This document shows positions 36,450 to 45,540 of a stretch of 64,000 bases of DNA, piece after piece. The first letter of the stretch is position 1. Every line of letters starts with the position of its first letter. The notes below the pieces were generated by a model, which made no database searches, was not told where the DNA came from, and saw only the letters and a program-made list of their open reading frames with translations. Position numbers and translations under genes: made by a program. Source of the DNA: Pseudomonadota bacterium (GTDB lineage: Bacteria; Pseudomonadota; Alphaproteobacteria; Rhizobiales; Beijerinckiaceae); assembly GCA_021781815.1 (NCBI GenBank), contig JAJXWB010000016.1:18128-82127 (forward strand), read 5' to 3'.

Positions 36450-38351
36450 TCACACGCCGTGATTTTCCAGCGCCGCGGCGATCTCGTCGAGAATCGCCGG
36501 ATCGTCGATGGTAGCGGGCATCGCCCATTGGTCGTGGTCGGCGATCTTCTTCATGGTCGCTCGCAAGATTTTCCCTGAACGCGTCTTGGGCAGGCGATCG
36601 ATGCAGATCGCGATCTTGAAGGCCGCGACCGGTCCGATTTTTTCACGCACGAGGGCCACGATCTCTTTCTCGATCATTTCATGCGGTTTCGTGACGCCTG
36701 CCTTCAGTACGACGAAGCCGCAGGGCTGTTCGCCCTTGAGTGCATCCTTTATGCCGATGACCGCACATTCCGCCACATCGGGATGGCCGGACAGGACTTC
36801 CTCCATGCCGCCGGTCGAGAGCCTGTGGCCAGCGACGTTGATGATGTCGTCGGTGCGCCCCATGATATAGAGATAGCCGTCCTCGTCGATGAATCCGGCG
36901 TCCGCCGTCTTATAGAAGCCGGGGAACTCGTCGAGATAGCTTTCGCGCATGCGCGTGTCGTTCTGCCAGAGCGTTGGCAGGGCGCCGGGGGGCAGCGGCA
37001 TCTTCACGACGATCGAACCCATCTGGCCGGTCGCAACGGGCCTGGCGCCTTCATCGACGATCTGCACGTCGTAGCCGGGCATGGCCACGGTCGGCGAGCC
37101 GTATTTCACCGGCAATTGACCAAGGCCGACCGGATTGCCGGCGATGCACCAGCCTGTCTCCGTCTGCCACCAGTGATCGAGCACCGGCTTTTTCAGAATG
37201 TCCTCGGCCCACTGGATCGTGTCTGGATCGGCGCGTTCGCCGGCGAGGAAAAGCGTCCGCATGCACGAGAGGTCGTAGCGCGCGACATGCTCGGCCTTCG
37301 GGTCTTCCTTCTTGATCGCGCGAAACGCGGTCGGCGCTGTGAACAGCGCGGCGATCCTGTGCTCGGAGATCATGCGCCAGAAGGCGCCGGCGTCGGGGGT
37401 GCCGATCGGCTTGCCCTCATAGACGATCGTCGTCGCGCCATGCAGCAGCGGCGCATAGACGATGTAGGAATGGCCGACGACCCAGCCCACGTCGGACGCA
37501 GCCCAGAACGCCTCGCCGGGCTCGATGCCGTAGAGGTTCTTCATCGTCCATTTCAACGCGACCATATGGCCGCCGTTGTCGCGCACGACGCCCTTGGGGA
37601 CGCCGGTCGTGCCGGATGTGTAGAGGATGTAGAGCGGATCGGTCGCGGCGAGTTCGACGCAATCGGCCGTCCTGCCTGCGGCCTTCGCCCTGTCGACGGC
37701 GTTGGCCCAGTCGTGGTCGCGGCCCGCGACCATCGAGGCCACCGATTGCGGACGCTGCAGCATCATCACCGCCGAGGGCTTCGAACTCGACAGATCGATC
37801 GCCTGATCGAGCAACGGCTTGTAATGAACGACACGGCCAGGCTCGATGCCGCAGGATGCGGCCATGATCGCCTTCGGCTTGGCGTCGTCAATGCGGGTGG
37901 CCAGCTCCTTCGCGGCGAACCCGCCGAACACGACGGAATGGATCGCGCCGATGCGCGCGCAGGCGAGCATGGCGAAGACGGCTTCGGCGATCATCGGCAT
38001 GTAGACGATGACGCGATCGCCCTTCGTCACGCCAAGATCTTGCAGCACGGCGGCGAGCGTCGCGACTTCGTCGAGCGTTTCGCCATAAGTGTAGGTGCGC
38101 TGCGAATTGGTGACGGGCGAGTCGTAGACGAGCGCGCGCTGGCCGGCGCGGCCGTTCTTCACATGGCGATCGAGCGCATTGTAGCAGGTGTTGCAAGTGG
38201 CGTCGGGAAACCAGCGGCCGTACACGCCGGCATTCGGATCGAACACGATCCTCGGTGGCTTGATCCAGTCGATTTCGCGGGCGGCGTCCGCCCAGAAAGC
38301 CTGCGGATCCTTGCGCCACTGTCCATAGACTTCGGCGTAACGGCTGGTCAT
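36450..38351 (-). CDS. prpE: Propionate-CoA ligase
   Basis: 633 residues, the usual PrpE length. Diagnostic features are the ACS N-terminus (RWFPDATCNTCYNALDRH), the AMP-binding YTSGTTGVPKGVVRDNGGH, the IMGRTDDIINVAGHRLSTG core and the acetylatable lysine in RLPKTRSGKILR. VRDNGGH and the overall pattern favour PrpE over acetyl-CoA synthetase. It activates propionate to propionyl-CoA. No prpBCD genes are adjacent, so propionyl-CoA probably goes through the methylmalonyl route (inference). Confidence 0.88.
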   Translation of the reverse strand: MTSRYAEVYGQWRKDPQAFWADAAREIDWIKPPRIVFDPNAGVYGRWFPDATCNTCYNALDRHVKNGRAGQRALVYDSPVTNSQRTYTYGETLDEVATLAAVLQDLGVTKGDRVIVYMPMIAEAVFAMLACARIGAIHSVVFGGFAAKELATRIDDAKPKAIMAASCGIEPGRVVHYKPLLDQAIDLSSSKPSAVMMLQRPQSVASMVAGRDHDWANAVDRAKAAGRTADCVELAATDPLYILYTSGTTGVPKGVVRDNGGHMVALKWTMKNLYGIEPGEAFWAASDVGWVVGHSYIVYAPLLHGATTIVYEGKPIGTPDAGAFWRMISEHRIAALFTAPTAFRAIKKEDPKAEHVARYDLSCMRTLFLAGERADPDTIQWAEDILKKPVLDHWWQTETGWCIAGNPVGLGQLPVKYGSPTVAMPGYDVQIVDEGARPVATGQMGSIVVKMPLPPGALPTLWQNDTRMRESYLDEFPGFYKTADAGFIDEDGYLYIMGRTDDIINVAGHRLSTGGMEEVLSGHPDVAECAVIGIKDALKGEQPCGFVVLKAGVTKPHEMIEKEIVALVREKIGPVAAFKIAICIDRLPKTRSGKILRATMKKIADHDQWAMPATIDDPAILDEIAAALENHGV

Positions 38352-38523
38352 CGTCTCCTCCGCGCAATTGTGGCGACGTCGCCTGGCGCGCGCCCGCGCC
38401 CTCAGACTCCGCCCGCCAGACCTTGCAGCGATTCATGGCTTCGGCAAATGGCGAATGCAATGGCGATCTGCTTAGCTCTTAGGCTATAGGCTGACGGCCG
38501 CCGTCGCAGGAGAACGCGGATTG

Positions 38524-39288
38524 ATGACAGAGGGTTGGATTTTCTACGCCGCCGCGGCGCCGGCGGTGATCCTGGTCGGCTTGTCGAAGGGTGGGTTCGC
38601 CGGCCTCAGCCTCATCTCGCTGCCTCTGCTGACTCTGGTCGCGCCGCCGATCCGGGCGGCGGCGATCATGCTGCCGATCCTCATCGTGCAAGACATGGTC
38701 AGCGTATGGGCCTATCGCGGCGATTTCGACAGACGCGTCGTCGCCATCCTGCTCGCCGGCGGCGTGATCGGCATCGCGCTGGCGACGGCCTTCGCCGCGC
38801 GTGTGTCGGATGCGGCCGTGCTGCTGTTCGTCGGCGCGATCGCGGCGGGCTTCGTGCTATATTCCTGGTTCAGGCGCGCCGTGCGAGGCGATGCGCCACA
38901 GGCGCCGCCGAAAATCGCCTCCGGTCTGTTCTGGGGGGCGTGCTGCGGCTTCACATCGTTCATCGCCAACGCCGGCGCGCCGCCCTTCCAGGCCTATGTG
39001 TTGCCGCTGCGCCTCAAGCCGCAGACCTACGCCGGCGTTCAGACGATGGTCTTCGCCGCGGTCAATCTCATCAAGCTCGCTGCATTTTTTGCGCTCGGGC
39101 AGGTCTCGTTCGCCAATTTCGCGCTGTCGGCGACGCTGTTTCCGATCGCCATCGTCTCGACGCTCGCCGGGGTCTGGCTGGTGCGTCGGGTTCAGACGAT
39201 CGTGTTCTATAAAATAGTCTACGGACTGACGCTTGCGCTCGGGTTGAAGCTGATCTTCGACGGCGCCAGAGGCCTCGGCTGGATCTGA
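38524..39288 (+). CDS. TauE/SafE-family sulfite or organic-anion exporter
   Basis: 254 residues with about eight membrane segments. The first segment begins ILVGLSKGGFAGLSLISLPLL, the usual start of TauE/SafE domains, and the middle repeats it as FTSFIANAGAPPFQAYVLPL. The substrate is unknown. It is divergent from prpE with a 172-base intergenic region. Confidence 0.85.
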   Translation: MTEGWIFYAAAAPAVILVGLSKGGFAGLSLISLPLLTLVAPPIRAAAIMLPILIVQDMVSVWAYRGDFDRRVVAILLAGGVIGIALATAFAARVSDAAVLLFVGAIAAGFVLYSWFRRAVRGDAPQAPPKIASGLFWGACCGFTSFIANAGAPPFQAYVLPLRLKPQTYAGVQTMVFAAVNLIKLAAFFALGQVSFANFALSATLFPIAIVSTLAGVWLVRRVQTIVFYKIVYGLTLALGLKLIFDGARGLGWI

Positions 39289-39379
39289 CAGGAAAAGCGA
39301 TGCGCGCGCTGCGCGGCGTGAATTCATGGGCCACGCCCTGACGCAGGCGCGGCCCAATTCCTGACGACCCCGCGCCGGC

Positions 39380-40594
39380 CTATTTCTTCACAAGCGGACA
39401 TTCGCTCTGCGAAAGGGGACGCGCCGCGTCCTCCGCGGAAATATCCGCGACCTTCTTGTAGAGATCCCATTCGCCCTTCGATTCCGAGGGCTTCTTCACC
39501 TCGAACAGATAGGCCTTGACCATGCGGCGGCCGTCGGCGCGCAGCGGCGCGTCGCCGAACAGCTTGTCGACCCACGGCGACGCCTTCATCTGCGCGACGA
39601 CCTTTGCGCCGTCATGCGGATTGCCGCCCATCGCCTCCAGTATCTGGAGATAGTGCAACACGCCTGCATAGACCCCCGCCTGGGTCATGGACGGCATTGG
39701 ATGCTTGACCGCCCTTTCCGCGAACCGTTTCGCGAAGGCGCGCGTATCGTCGTTCATGTCCCAATAGTAAGACGCGGTGAAGGTCAGGCCTTGCGCCGTC
39801 TTGAGGCCGAGCGAATGCGCGTCGTTGATGAAGAACAGCAGCGCGGCGAGCTTCTGGCCGCCCTGGACGATGCCGAACTCGGCAGCCTGCTTGATTGCAT
39901 TGTCTGTGTCGCCGCCCGCATTGGCCAGTCCGATGACCTTCGCCTTCGACGCTTGCGCCTGCAGCAGGAACGACGAGAAGTCCGGCGTGTTGATCGGGTG
40001 CTTGACGTCGCCCACGACCTTCCCGCCATTGGCGACGATGGCTGCGGTCGTGTCGCGCTCGAGCGCAGCGCCGAAGGCATAGTCCGCAGTCAGGAAAAAC
40101 CAGGTATCGCCGCCAGCCTTGGTCAGCGCCTTGCCGGTGCCGTTGGCGAGCATGTAGGTATCGTAGGTTTCCGAGATCGCATTCGGCGTGCAGGCCTTGC
40201 CTGTCAGATCCGCCGAGCCCCCGCCGGAATTGATCATAACGCCGTTCTTCTCCTTCACGACATTGGAGACGGCAAGCATCACGCCGGAATTCGGCGTATC
40301 GGTGATCATGTCGACCTTGTCCACATCGAACCACTGGCGGGCGATGTTGACGCCGACATCCGGCTTGTTCTGATGATCCGCCGACAGAATCTCGATTTTC
40401 CAGCCCTTTGCCTCAAGGCCGGAATCCTCGACCGCCATCTTGGCGGCGACGACCGAATTCGGCCCGCCGATATCGGCGTACAGGCTCGACATGTCGTTCA
40501 GCACGCCGATCCGGACGTTCTTGTCCTGCGCCAGCGCCGGGGCGGCGGCGAACATCGCGCCGAGCGCGACCGCGTACAATAGACTGAATCTCAT
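39380..40594 (-). CDS. Branched-chain amino-acid-type ABC substrate-binding protein
   Basis: 404 residues. A signal peptide (MRFSLLYAVALGAMFAAAPALA) precedes a type I periplasmic binding fold beginning VRIGVLNDMSSLYADIGGPN and continuing through DTPNSGVMLAVSNVV. Members bind amino acids, amides or aromatic acids. No permease or ATPase genes are next to it; the transporter is encoded elsewhere. The ATG at 40594 follows GGAGGG. Confidence 0.87.
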   Translation of the reverse strand: MRFSLLYAVALGAMFAAAPALAQDKNVRIGVLNDMSSLYADIGGPNSVVAAKMAVEDSGLEAKGWKIEILSADHQNKPDVGVNIARQWFDVDKVDMITDTPNSGVMLAVSNVVKEKNGVMINSGGGSADLTGKACTPNAISETYDTYMLANGTGKALTKAGGDTWFFLTADYAFGAALERDTTAAIVANGGKVVGDVKHPINTPDFSSFLLQAQASKAKVIGLANAGGDTDNAIKQAAEFGIVQGGQKLAALLFFINDAHSLGLKTAQGLTFTASYYWDMNDDTRAFAKRFAERAVKHPMPSMTQAGVYAGVLHYLQILEAMGGNPHDGAKVVAQMKASPWVDKLFGDAPLRADGRRMVKAYLFEVKKPSESKGEWDLYKKVADISAEDAARPLSQSECPLVKK

Positions 40595-40768
40595 TATTCC
40601 CTCCATTTTCTGCCTTTCGGCGAGGATGCACAATCGCTCTCGCGATGGCAAACTTTAACGACGCCCCAGCGGCTTGTTCGACCTTGGCCTTGGTTTGCGC
40701 CTGCTCACATTCGCGCTATGCAGGTTCGGATCACTCGCAGCAAGCCTGAAGGCAAGGGGGCTTTCAAG

Positions 40769-42397
40769 ATGGCGCAGTCGCCTTACGACGCCGGCCTCGG
40801 CCGCAATCCCGCGAACTACCAGCCGTTGACCCCGCTGCAATTCCTGGAACGCGCGGCGTCGGTGTTTCCGGACCGTCTCGCGGTCGTGCATGGCCCCCTG
40901 CGTCGGCCCTATCGCGACCTGTACGCCAGGTCGCGCCAGCTTGCCTCCGCTCTGGCGCAGCGCGGGATCGGCAAGGGCGACACTGTCTCCGTCATGATGG
41001 CCAATACGCCCGGCATGGTCGAATGCCATTATGGGATTCCCATGTGCAAGGCGGTTCTCAACACGCTGAACACACGCCTCGACGCCGCGATCATCGCCTT
41101 CACGCTCGATCACGCCGAGACGAAGGCGCTGATCGTCGATCGCGAATTCTCGCCGGTGGTCGCCGAGGCCCTGAAACTCGCGAAGGCGAAGCCGCTCCTG
41201 ATCGACTACGACGACCCGGAATTCAAGGGCCCCGGCGAGCGTTTGGGCGAAATGGATTACGAGGACTTCATCGCTGCCGGCGATCCCGCCTACGCCTGGT
41301 CGATGCCGGATGACGAGTGGGACGCGATTTCGCTCAACTACACGTCTGGCACGACGGGCGATCCGAAAGGCGTCGTCTACCACCATCGCGGCGCCTATCT
41401 GCTCGGCCTCGGCAATGTTCTGGCTGGCTCGCTCGGCCGCCATCCCGTCTATCTCTGGACGTTGCCGATGTTCCATTGCAACGGATGGTGCTTTCCCTGG
41501 ACGATCAGCGCCGTCGCCGGCACGCACGTCTGTCTGCGACAGGTGCGCGCCGGATTGATCTTCAGCCTCATGGCCGAGCATGGCGTCACGCACATGTGCG
41601 GCGCGCCGATCGTGATGTCCGCTCTGCTCGCGGCGACCCCGGCGGAGCGGAAGCCGCTGGCGCGCGCGGTCGAGTTCTTCACCGCCGCAGCGCCGCCGCC
41701 CGAAGCCGTGCTTGCCGCGATGAAGGAGGCGGGGTTCAACGTCACCCATGTCTATGGCCTGACCGAAGTCTACGGGCCGTCCGTCGTCAACGAGTGGAAT
41801 TCCGACTGGGACAACCTGCCCGCGGCCGAGCAGGCCGCGCTGAAGGCGCGTCAGGGCGTGCGCTATCTGGCGCTTGAGGCGCTGGACGTGCGCGACCCGG
41901 AAACGATGGAAAGCATCCCCGCCGACGGCAAGACGCTCGGCGAGGTCATGTTCCGCGGCAACACCGTGATGAAGGGCTATCTCAAGAACGATCGCTCGAC
42001 GCAGGCGGCTTTCGCCGGCGGCTGGTTCCATTCGGGCGACCTCGGCGTGAAATATCCAGACGGCTACGTGCAACTGAAGGACCGCTCGAAGGACATCATC
42101 ATCTCCGGAGGAGAGAATATTTCCTCGATCGAGGTCGAAGACGCCCTGTTCAAGCATCCCGCGGTTGCGCAGGCCGCCGTCGTCGCCCGGCCGGACGACA
42201 AATGGGGCGAGACGCCCTGCGCCTTTGTCGAGTTGAAGAGCGATGCGACGGCGACCGAGGAGGAACTGGTCGAATGGTGCCGCGGCCTGCTCGCGCGCTT
42301 CAAATGCCCGCGCCATATCGTGTTCACGGAACTGCCGAAGACATCGACCGGCAAGATCCAGAAATACGTGCTGCGCGAGCGGGCCAGGGCTTTGTGA
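40769..42397 (+). CDS. Acyl-CoA synthetase (medium/short-chain type)
   Basis: 542 residues. The AMP-binding motif YTSGTTGDPKGVVYHHRG, the YGLTEVYGP motif, the RSKDIIISGGENISSIEVED hinge and the C-terminal KTSTGKIQK lysine are intact. The sequence resembles the DmdB/AcsM-like group that activates short or medium-chain acids such as methylmercaptopropionate, but the substrate cannot be fixed. The ATG at 40769 follows AAGGGGG. It is divergent from the binding-protein gene. Confidence 0.87.
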   Translation: MAQSPYDAGLGRNPANYQPLTPLQFLERAASVFPDRLAVVHGPLRRPYRDLYARSRQLASALAQRGIGKGDTVSVMMANTPGMVECHYGIPMCKAVLNTLNTRLDAAIIAFTLDHAETKALIVDREFSPVVAEALKLAKAKPLLIDYDDPEFKGPGERLGEMDYEDFIAAGDPAYAWSMPDDEWDAISLNYTSGTTGDPKGVVYHHRGAYLLGLGNVLAGSLGRHPVYLWTLPMFHCNGWCFPWTISAVAGTHVCLRQVRAGLIFSLMAEHGVTHMCGAPIVMSALLAATPAERKPLARAVEFFTAAAPPPEAVLAAMKEAGFNVTHVYGLTEVYGPSVVNEWNSDWDNLPAAEQAALKARQGVRYLALEALDVRDPETMESIPADGKTLGEVMFRGNTVMKGYLKNDRSTQAAFAGGWFHSGDLGVKYPDGYVQLKDRSKDIIISGGENISSIEVEDALFKHPAVAQAAVVARPDDKWGETPCAFVELKSDATATEEELVEWCRGLLARFKCPRHIVFTELPKTSTGKIQKYVLRERARAL

Positions 42398-42424
42398 CGC
42401 GGCCGGATTTCGAGTAGACCGCGC

Positions 42425-43660
42425 CTAGAGCAGCCGCGTCCGGATCGTGCCCTCGATCCTGCCGAGTTCGGCGAACACCTTTTCGCGTTCGCCGCTTGCG
42501 CCGTCTGCGTCGACCACGACATAGCCGATATCGGCGTCGGTCTGCAGATATTGCGCGGCGATGTTGAGATTGCGGCCGGCGAATATCTGGTTGATGTGCT
42601 GGAGCACGCCAGGCGTGTTGCGGTGGATATGCACGAAGCGCGTGCCGCCGACATGCGGCGGCAGTTGCACTTGCGGAAAACCGACCGCCCCGAAGGTCGC
42701 GCCCGTCTCCGCATAGTCGACGAGCTTGCGCGCCACCTCCGCGCCGATTCGCTCCTGCGCCTCCTCGGTCGAACCGCCGACATGGGGCGTCAGGATCACA
42801 TTCGGCAGCCCCTGTAGCGGAGACACGAACTTCTCCTTGTTCGACCCCGGCTCGACCGGAAACACGTCGATCGCCGCGCCACGCAGATGGCCCTCGCGCA
42901 GGGCGCGCGCCAGCGCGTCGATATCGACCACCGTGCCGCGCGCATCGTTGATGAGATAGGCGCCCTTCTTCATGGCGCGGATTTCGGCCTCGCCCATCAT
43001 GTTCCGCGTCAACCCGGTCTCAGGAACATGCAGCGAGACCACGTCCGAAACCGCCAGCAGTTCTTCGAGCGTTTCGGTGGGCTCCACATTGCCGCGGCGC
43101 AGCTTGTCGGTCAGATCGAAGAACACCACGCGCATGCCCATCGCCTCTGCGAGTCCGGCGAGCTGACTGCCTATATTCCCGTAACCGACAATACCGAGCG
43201 TCTTGCCGCGCACCTCGAAACTGCCTTCGGCTGATTTGTCCCATCCGCCGGCGTGCGCGCTGTTCGAACGCGGGAAAATTCCGCGCAGAAGCATCACGAT
43301 TTCGCCGATGACGAGTTCGGCGACCGAGCGCGTGTTCGAGAACGGCGCGTTGAACACGGGAACGCCGAGCTTGCGCGCCGCGCCCAGATCCACCTGGTTG
43401 GTTCCGACACTGAAGCAGCCGACAGTGATGAGATTGGCGGCCCTGGCGAGCGCCTCCCCGGTCAGTTTGGTGCGCGAACGTATGCCCACGATGTGCGCGT
43501 CGGCGATAGCCCGGCGCAGATCGTCGCCGTCGAGCGCCTTCGGCAGGCGCTCGACGTTTTCAAACCCCGAACTGCGGAACAACTCGACGGCGCTGTCGTT
43601 GATGCCCTCCAGCAGGACGACGCGAAGCTCTTTGCGGACGAGGGAGGCGGGATCGATCAT
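42425..43660 (-). CDS. serA: D-3-phosphoglycerate dehydrogenase
   Basis: 411 residues, the short E. coli-type SerA with one C-terminal ACT domain (GVLQHINQIFAGRNLNIAAQYLQ). The NAD-binding fingerprint GIVGYGNIGSQLAGLAEAMGM and the LTPHVGGSTEEAQ catalytic His segment are present. It catalyses the first step of serine synthesis, and the ACT domain suggests serine feedback. The ATG at 43660 lies 23 bases downstream of the lysophospholipase stop, so the two may be co-transcribed. Confidence 0.92.
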   Translation of the reverse strand: MIDPASLVRKELRVVLLEGINDSAVELFRSSGFENVERLPKALDGDDLRRAIADAHIVGIRSRTKLTGEALARAANLITVGCFSVGTNQVDLGAARKLGVPVFNAPFSNTRSVAELVIGEIVMLLRGIFPRSNSAHAGGWDKSAEGSFEVRGKTLGIVGYGNIGSQLAGLAEAMGMRVVFFDLTDKLRRGNVEPTETLEELLAVSDVVSLHVPETGLTRNMMGEAEIRAMKKGAYLINDARGTVVDIDALARALREGHLRGAAIDVFPVEPGSNKEKFVSPLQGLPNVILTPHVGGSTEEAQERIGAEVARKLVDYAETGATFGAVGFPQVQLPPHVGGTRFVHIHRNTPGVLQHINQIFAGRNLNIAAQYLQTDADIGYVVVDADGASGEREKVFAELGRIEGTIRTRLL

Positions 43661-43683
43661 GATGACTCTGCGGGTTGACGAGT

Positions 43684-44718
43684 TCAGACGGCGATGCGGC
43701 GCGGCGCGAATATGCGCCGCCACCACGGGCGATGGCGCGCGGACGCTTCGGCGCCCTTGCGTTCGAGAGCGGCGGCTTCCCCGCGCCCGCCCGGAATGAA
43801 GGCGTCGAACGCCGCCCAGAACTGCTCGCGGATCGCGTCGCGCTCCTGCAGGATTTCGTGGCGCGCGCCGGCGAGCCGGATCATGCGGCCGGCCCTCAGA
43901 CTGTTGGCGAACCGCTCGATCGCCGTCGTGGAGACGACATGGTCCTCCGCGCCGGCCAGGATCAGGACCGGCGTCGTCGTGCGGCGCGGGAATTCCGGGT
44001 CAGCCAGCCGGCGCGTGATCCGCAGGGCGGCATTGACCCAGCCGATCGTCGGGCCGCCGACGGCCAGTTGCGGCGCAGCGGCGACGATCGCCGCATTGCG
44101 CGCGTAGCGAACCGGATCGGAGGTCAGGTCGTTGCCCTCGAACGGGCGCGACATGCCCGACGCGCGGCCTCCGCCAGGCGCGAAGGCCGCCCCGAAACCC
44201 GCAATGTCCGCGACTTCGATGATGGCCCGCGCGAGCGGTCGCTGGAGCGGGCCGGCGATGTCGATCATCGGCGCAGTCAGCACGATGCGGTCGAACGGCG
44301 AATTGCCCGCCCGCGCCTGCGACAGCAGAACCGCCCCGCCCATCGAATGGGCGAGCGCGAACCAGGGGCGCGGACACAGGAATTGCAGAACCTGCTTGTA
44401 GAGCGCGTCGAGGTCGCGCTCGAACATCGAGAAATCGTCGATATGTCCCTTGGCTGGATCCGGCAACTCGCGCGCCGACAGGCCCTGCCCCCGCCAGTCC
44501 ATTGCGATGACGGAAAAGTTGCGGGCGACCAGTTCGCGGATCGTCTCGAAATATTTCTCGATGAATTCGCCGCGCCCGGTGAACACGCATACCGTGCCGT
44601 TGGTCGATGGACCGGGCGACCAGCGCACGATGCGCAGCAGCACGCCGTCCTCAGCGCCGACCGCCGAAACCAGCGCGCCGTCGGGAACGGGGTTGTCGGG
44701 CGTGCCGATGAGCTCCAA
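43684..44718 (-). CDS. Lysophospholipase-like alpha/beta hydrolase (serine aminopeptidase S33 type)
   Basis: 344 residues. The oxyanion-side GQGLSARE, nucleophile elbow HSMGG (LAHSMGGAVL), acid in AGAEDHVV and a late catalytic His (GARHEILQE) form a complete triad, as in monoacylglycerol lipase/PldB-like proteins. The frame is open to an ATG at 44817, but those codons lie in a dispersed palindromic repeat. I chose the TTG at 44718 (LELIGTPDNPVPDG) because AGACGAGG precedes it and homologues start in this way. Confidence 0.82.
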   Translation of the reverse strand: MELIGTPDNPVPDGALVSAVGAEDGVLLRIVRWSPGPSTNGTVCVFTGRGEFIEKYFETIRELVARNFSVIAMDWRGQGLSARELPDPAKGHIDDFSMFERDLDALYKQVLQFLCPRPWFALAHSMGGAVLLSQARAGNSPFDRIVLTAPMIDIAGPLQRPLARAIIEVADIAGFGAAFAPGGGRASGMSRPFEGNDLTSDPVRYARNAAIVAAAPQLAVGGPTIGWVNAALRITRRLADPEFPRRTTTPVLILAGAEDHVVSTTAIERFANSLRAGRMIRLAGARHEILQERDAIREQFWAAFDAFIPGGRGEAAALERKGAEASARHRPWWRRIFAPRRIAV

Positions 44719-44747
44719 GAGCGCCTCGTCTGAAGGCCGGACCAGGC

Positions 44748-44798
44748 GTCCCCGCGAACACGGGAATCCAAACCGCCGGCGGCGGTCTGGAATGACAG
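44748..44798. repeat. Dispersed palindromic repeat, partial copy
   Basis: CCCCGCGAACACGGGAATCCA, an inner hairpin (ACCGCCGGCGGCGGT) and CTGGAATGACA match the right half and core of the element at 25774-25867. It lies immediately upstream of the lysophospholipase start. Confidence 0.55.
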
Positions 44799-44968
44799 GA
44801 CTTGACCGGACCATCAAGCCCGGCCGGTCGAATGGCGATGTCGCTGGCGGCTGTCCCTATCGCGCTCCTGGCGCCAGGCCGCGCAAATTTGGGACGCCCC
44901 TCTTGCGGGCCAAAAACGCGCGCCCACATTGGGGGAGGCGCGCGCCAAGGATGGGCGCGCCGTTTCAC

Positions 44969-45031
44969 CCGGCGCTTTAGGGCCGGCCATCTCGGCTGAA
45001 GCGCCGCATGTCGCTCAATGGAGGACCTGCC
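44969..45031 (+). promoter_or_regulatory. ROSE-like RNA thermometer in the hsp20 leader
   Basis: A perfect 8-bp stem (CGGCGCTT 44970-44977 with AAGCGCCG 44999-45006) encloses a smaller GCCG/CGGC hairpin. Directly after it, TCGCT (45011-45015) faces GGAGGA (45020-45025) across a short loop, matching the conserved UYGCU...GGAGGA element of rhizobial ROSE thermometers, including the G-G opposition. The Shine-Dalgarno sequence would be sequestered at low temperature and released on heat shock. Confidence 0.6.
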
Positions 45032-45487
45032 ATGCGTACTTTTGACCTCGCTCCGCTTTATCGGTCCACGATTGGATTCGATCGGCTGTTTTCGCTGCTC
45101 GACCAGGCCGCCGGCGCCGAGCCGACATCCTATCCGCCTTACAACATCGAGCGCACAGGCGAAAACGCCTATCGCATCTCGGTCGCTGTAGCGGGTTTCA
45201 GCGAGAAAGACCTGACCATCGAGGCGCGTGAAAACACGCTGACGATCCGCGGCGCGAAAGAGACGAGCGCCGAACCGCCGCAGACCGAAACTCTGTATCA
45301 AGGTATCGCCGCCCGCGCATTCGAGCGCCGGTTCCAGCTCGCCGATCATGTTCAGGTGATTGGCGCGCGGCTCGAGCACGGCCTGCTGCACGTAGAACTC
45401 GTTCGCGAGATTCCGGAAGCGCAGAAGCCGCGCCAGATCGCGATCGGCGGCGGCGCGCCGAAGGTCGTCGAAGCCAAGGCGGCCTGA
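45032..45487 (+). CDS. Small heat-shock protein (Hsp20/alpha-crystallin)
   Basis: 151 residues of the IbpA-like class common in rhizobia. It begins MRTFDLAPLYRSTIGFDRLF, has the alpha-crystallin core YNIERTGENAYRISVAVAGF through LTIRGAKE, and the QGIAARAFERRFQLADHV beta strands, ending with a short tail. It is an ATP-independent holdase. The ATG at 45032 is placed by GGAGGA six bases upstream. Temperature control through the preceding ROSE-like leader is likely. Confidence 0.92.
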   Translation: MRTFDLAPLYRSTIGFDRLFSLLDQAAGAEPTSYPPYNIERTGENAYRISVAVAGFSEKDLTIEARENTLTIRGAKETSAEPPQTETLYQGIAARAFERRFQLADHVQVIGARLEHGLLHVELVREIPEAQKPRQIAIGGGAPKVVEAKAA

Positions 45488-45507
45488 TCGACCGATCAGG
45501 AAATCAC

Positions 45508-45533
45508 GGGGCGCCCTTTCGGGCGCCCTTTTT
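45508..45533 (+). terminator. Rho-independent terminator after hsp20
   Basis: The stem GGGCGCCC-TTTC-GGGCGCCC is followed by TTTTT, 20 bases beyond the hsp20 stop. The convergent gene ends at 45541. Confidence 0.85.
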
Positions 45534-45540
45534 CATGCGC

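Noticed and set aside
36681..38489. A 602-codon open frame antisense to prpE
   Set aside because: Shadow of a strongly biased GC-rich gene; its sequence is low-complexity Arg/His/Asp without domains.
40655..42316. A 553-codon frame antisense to the acyl-CoA synthetase gene
   Set aside because: No family features; the plus-strand gene has all AMP-binding motifs.
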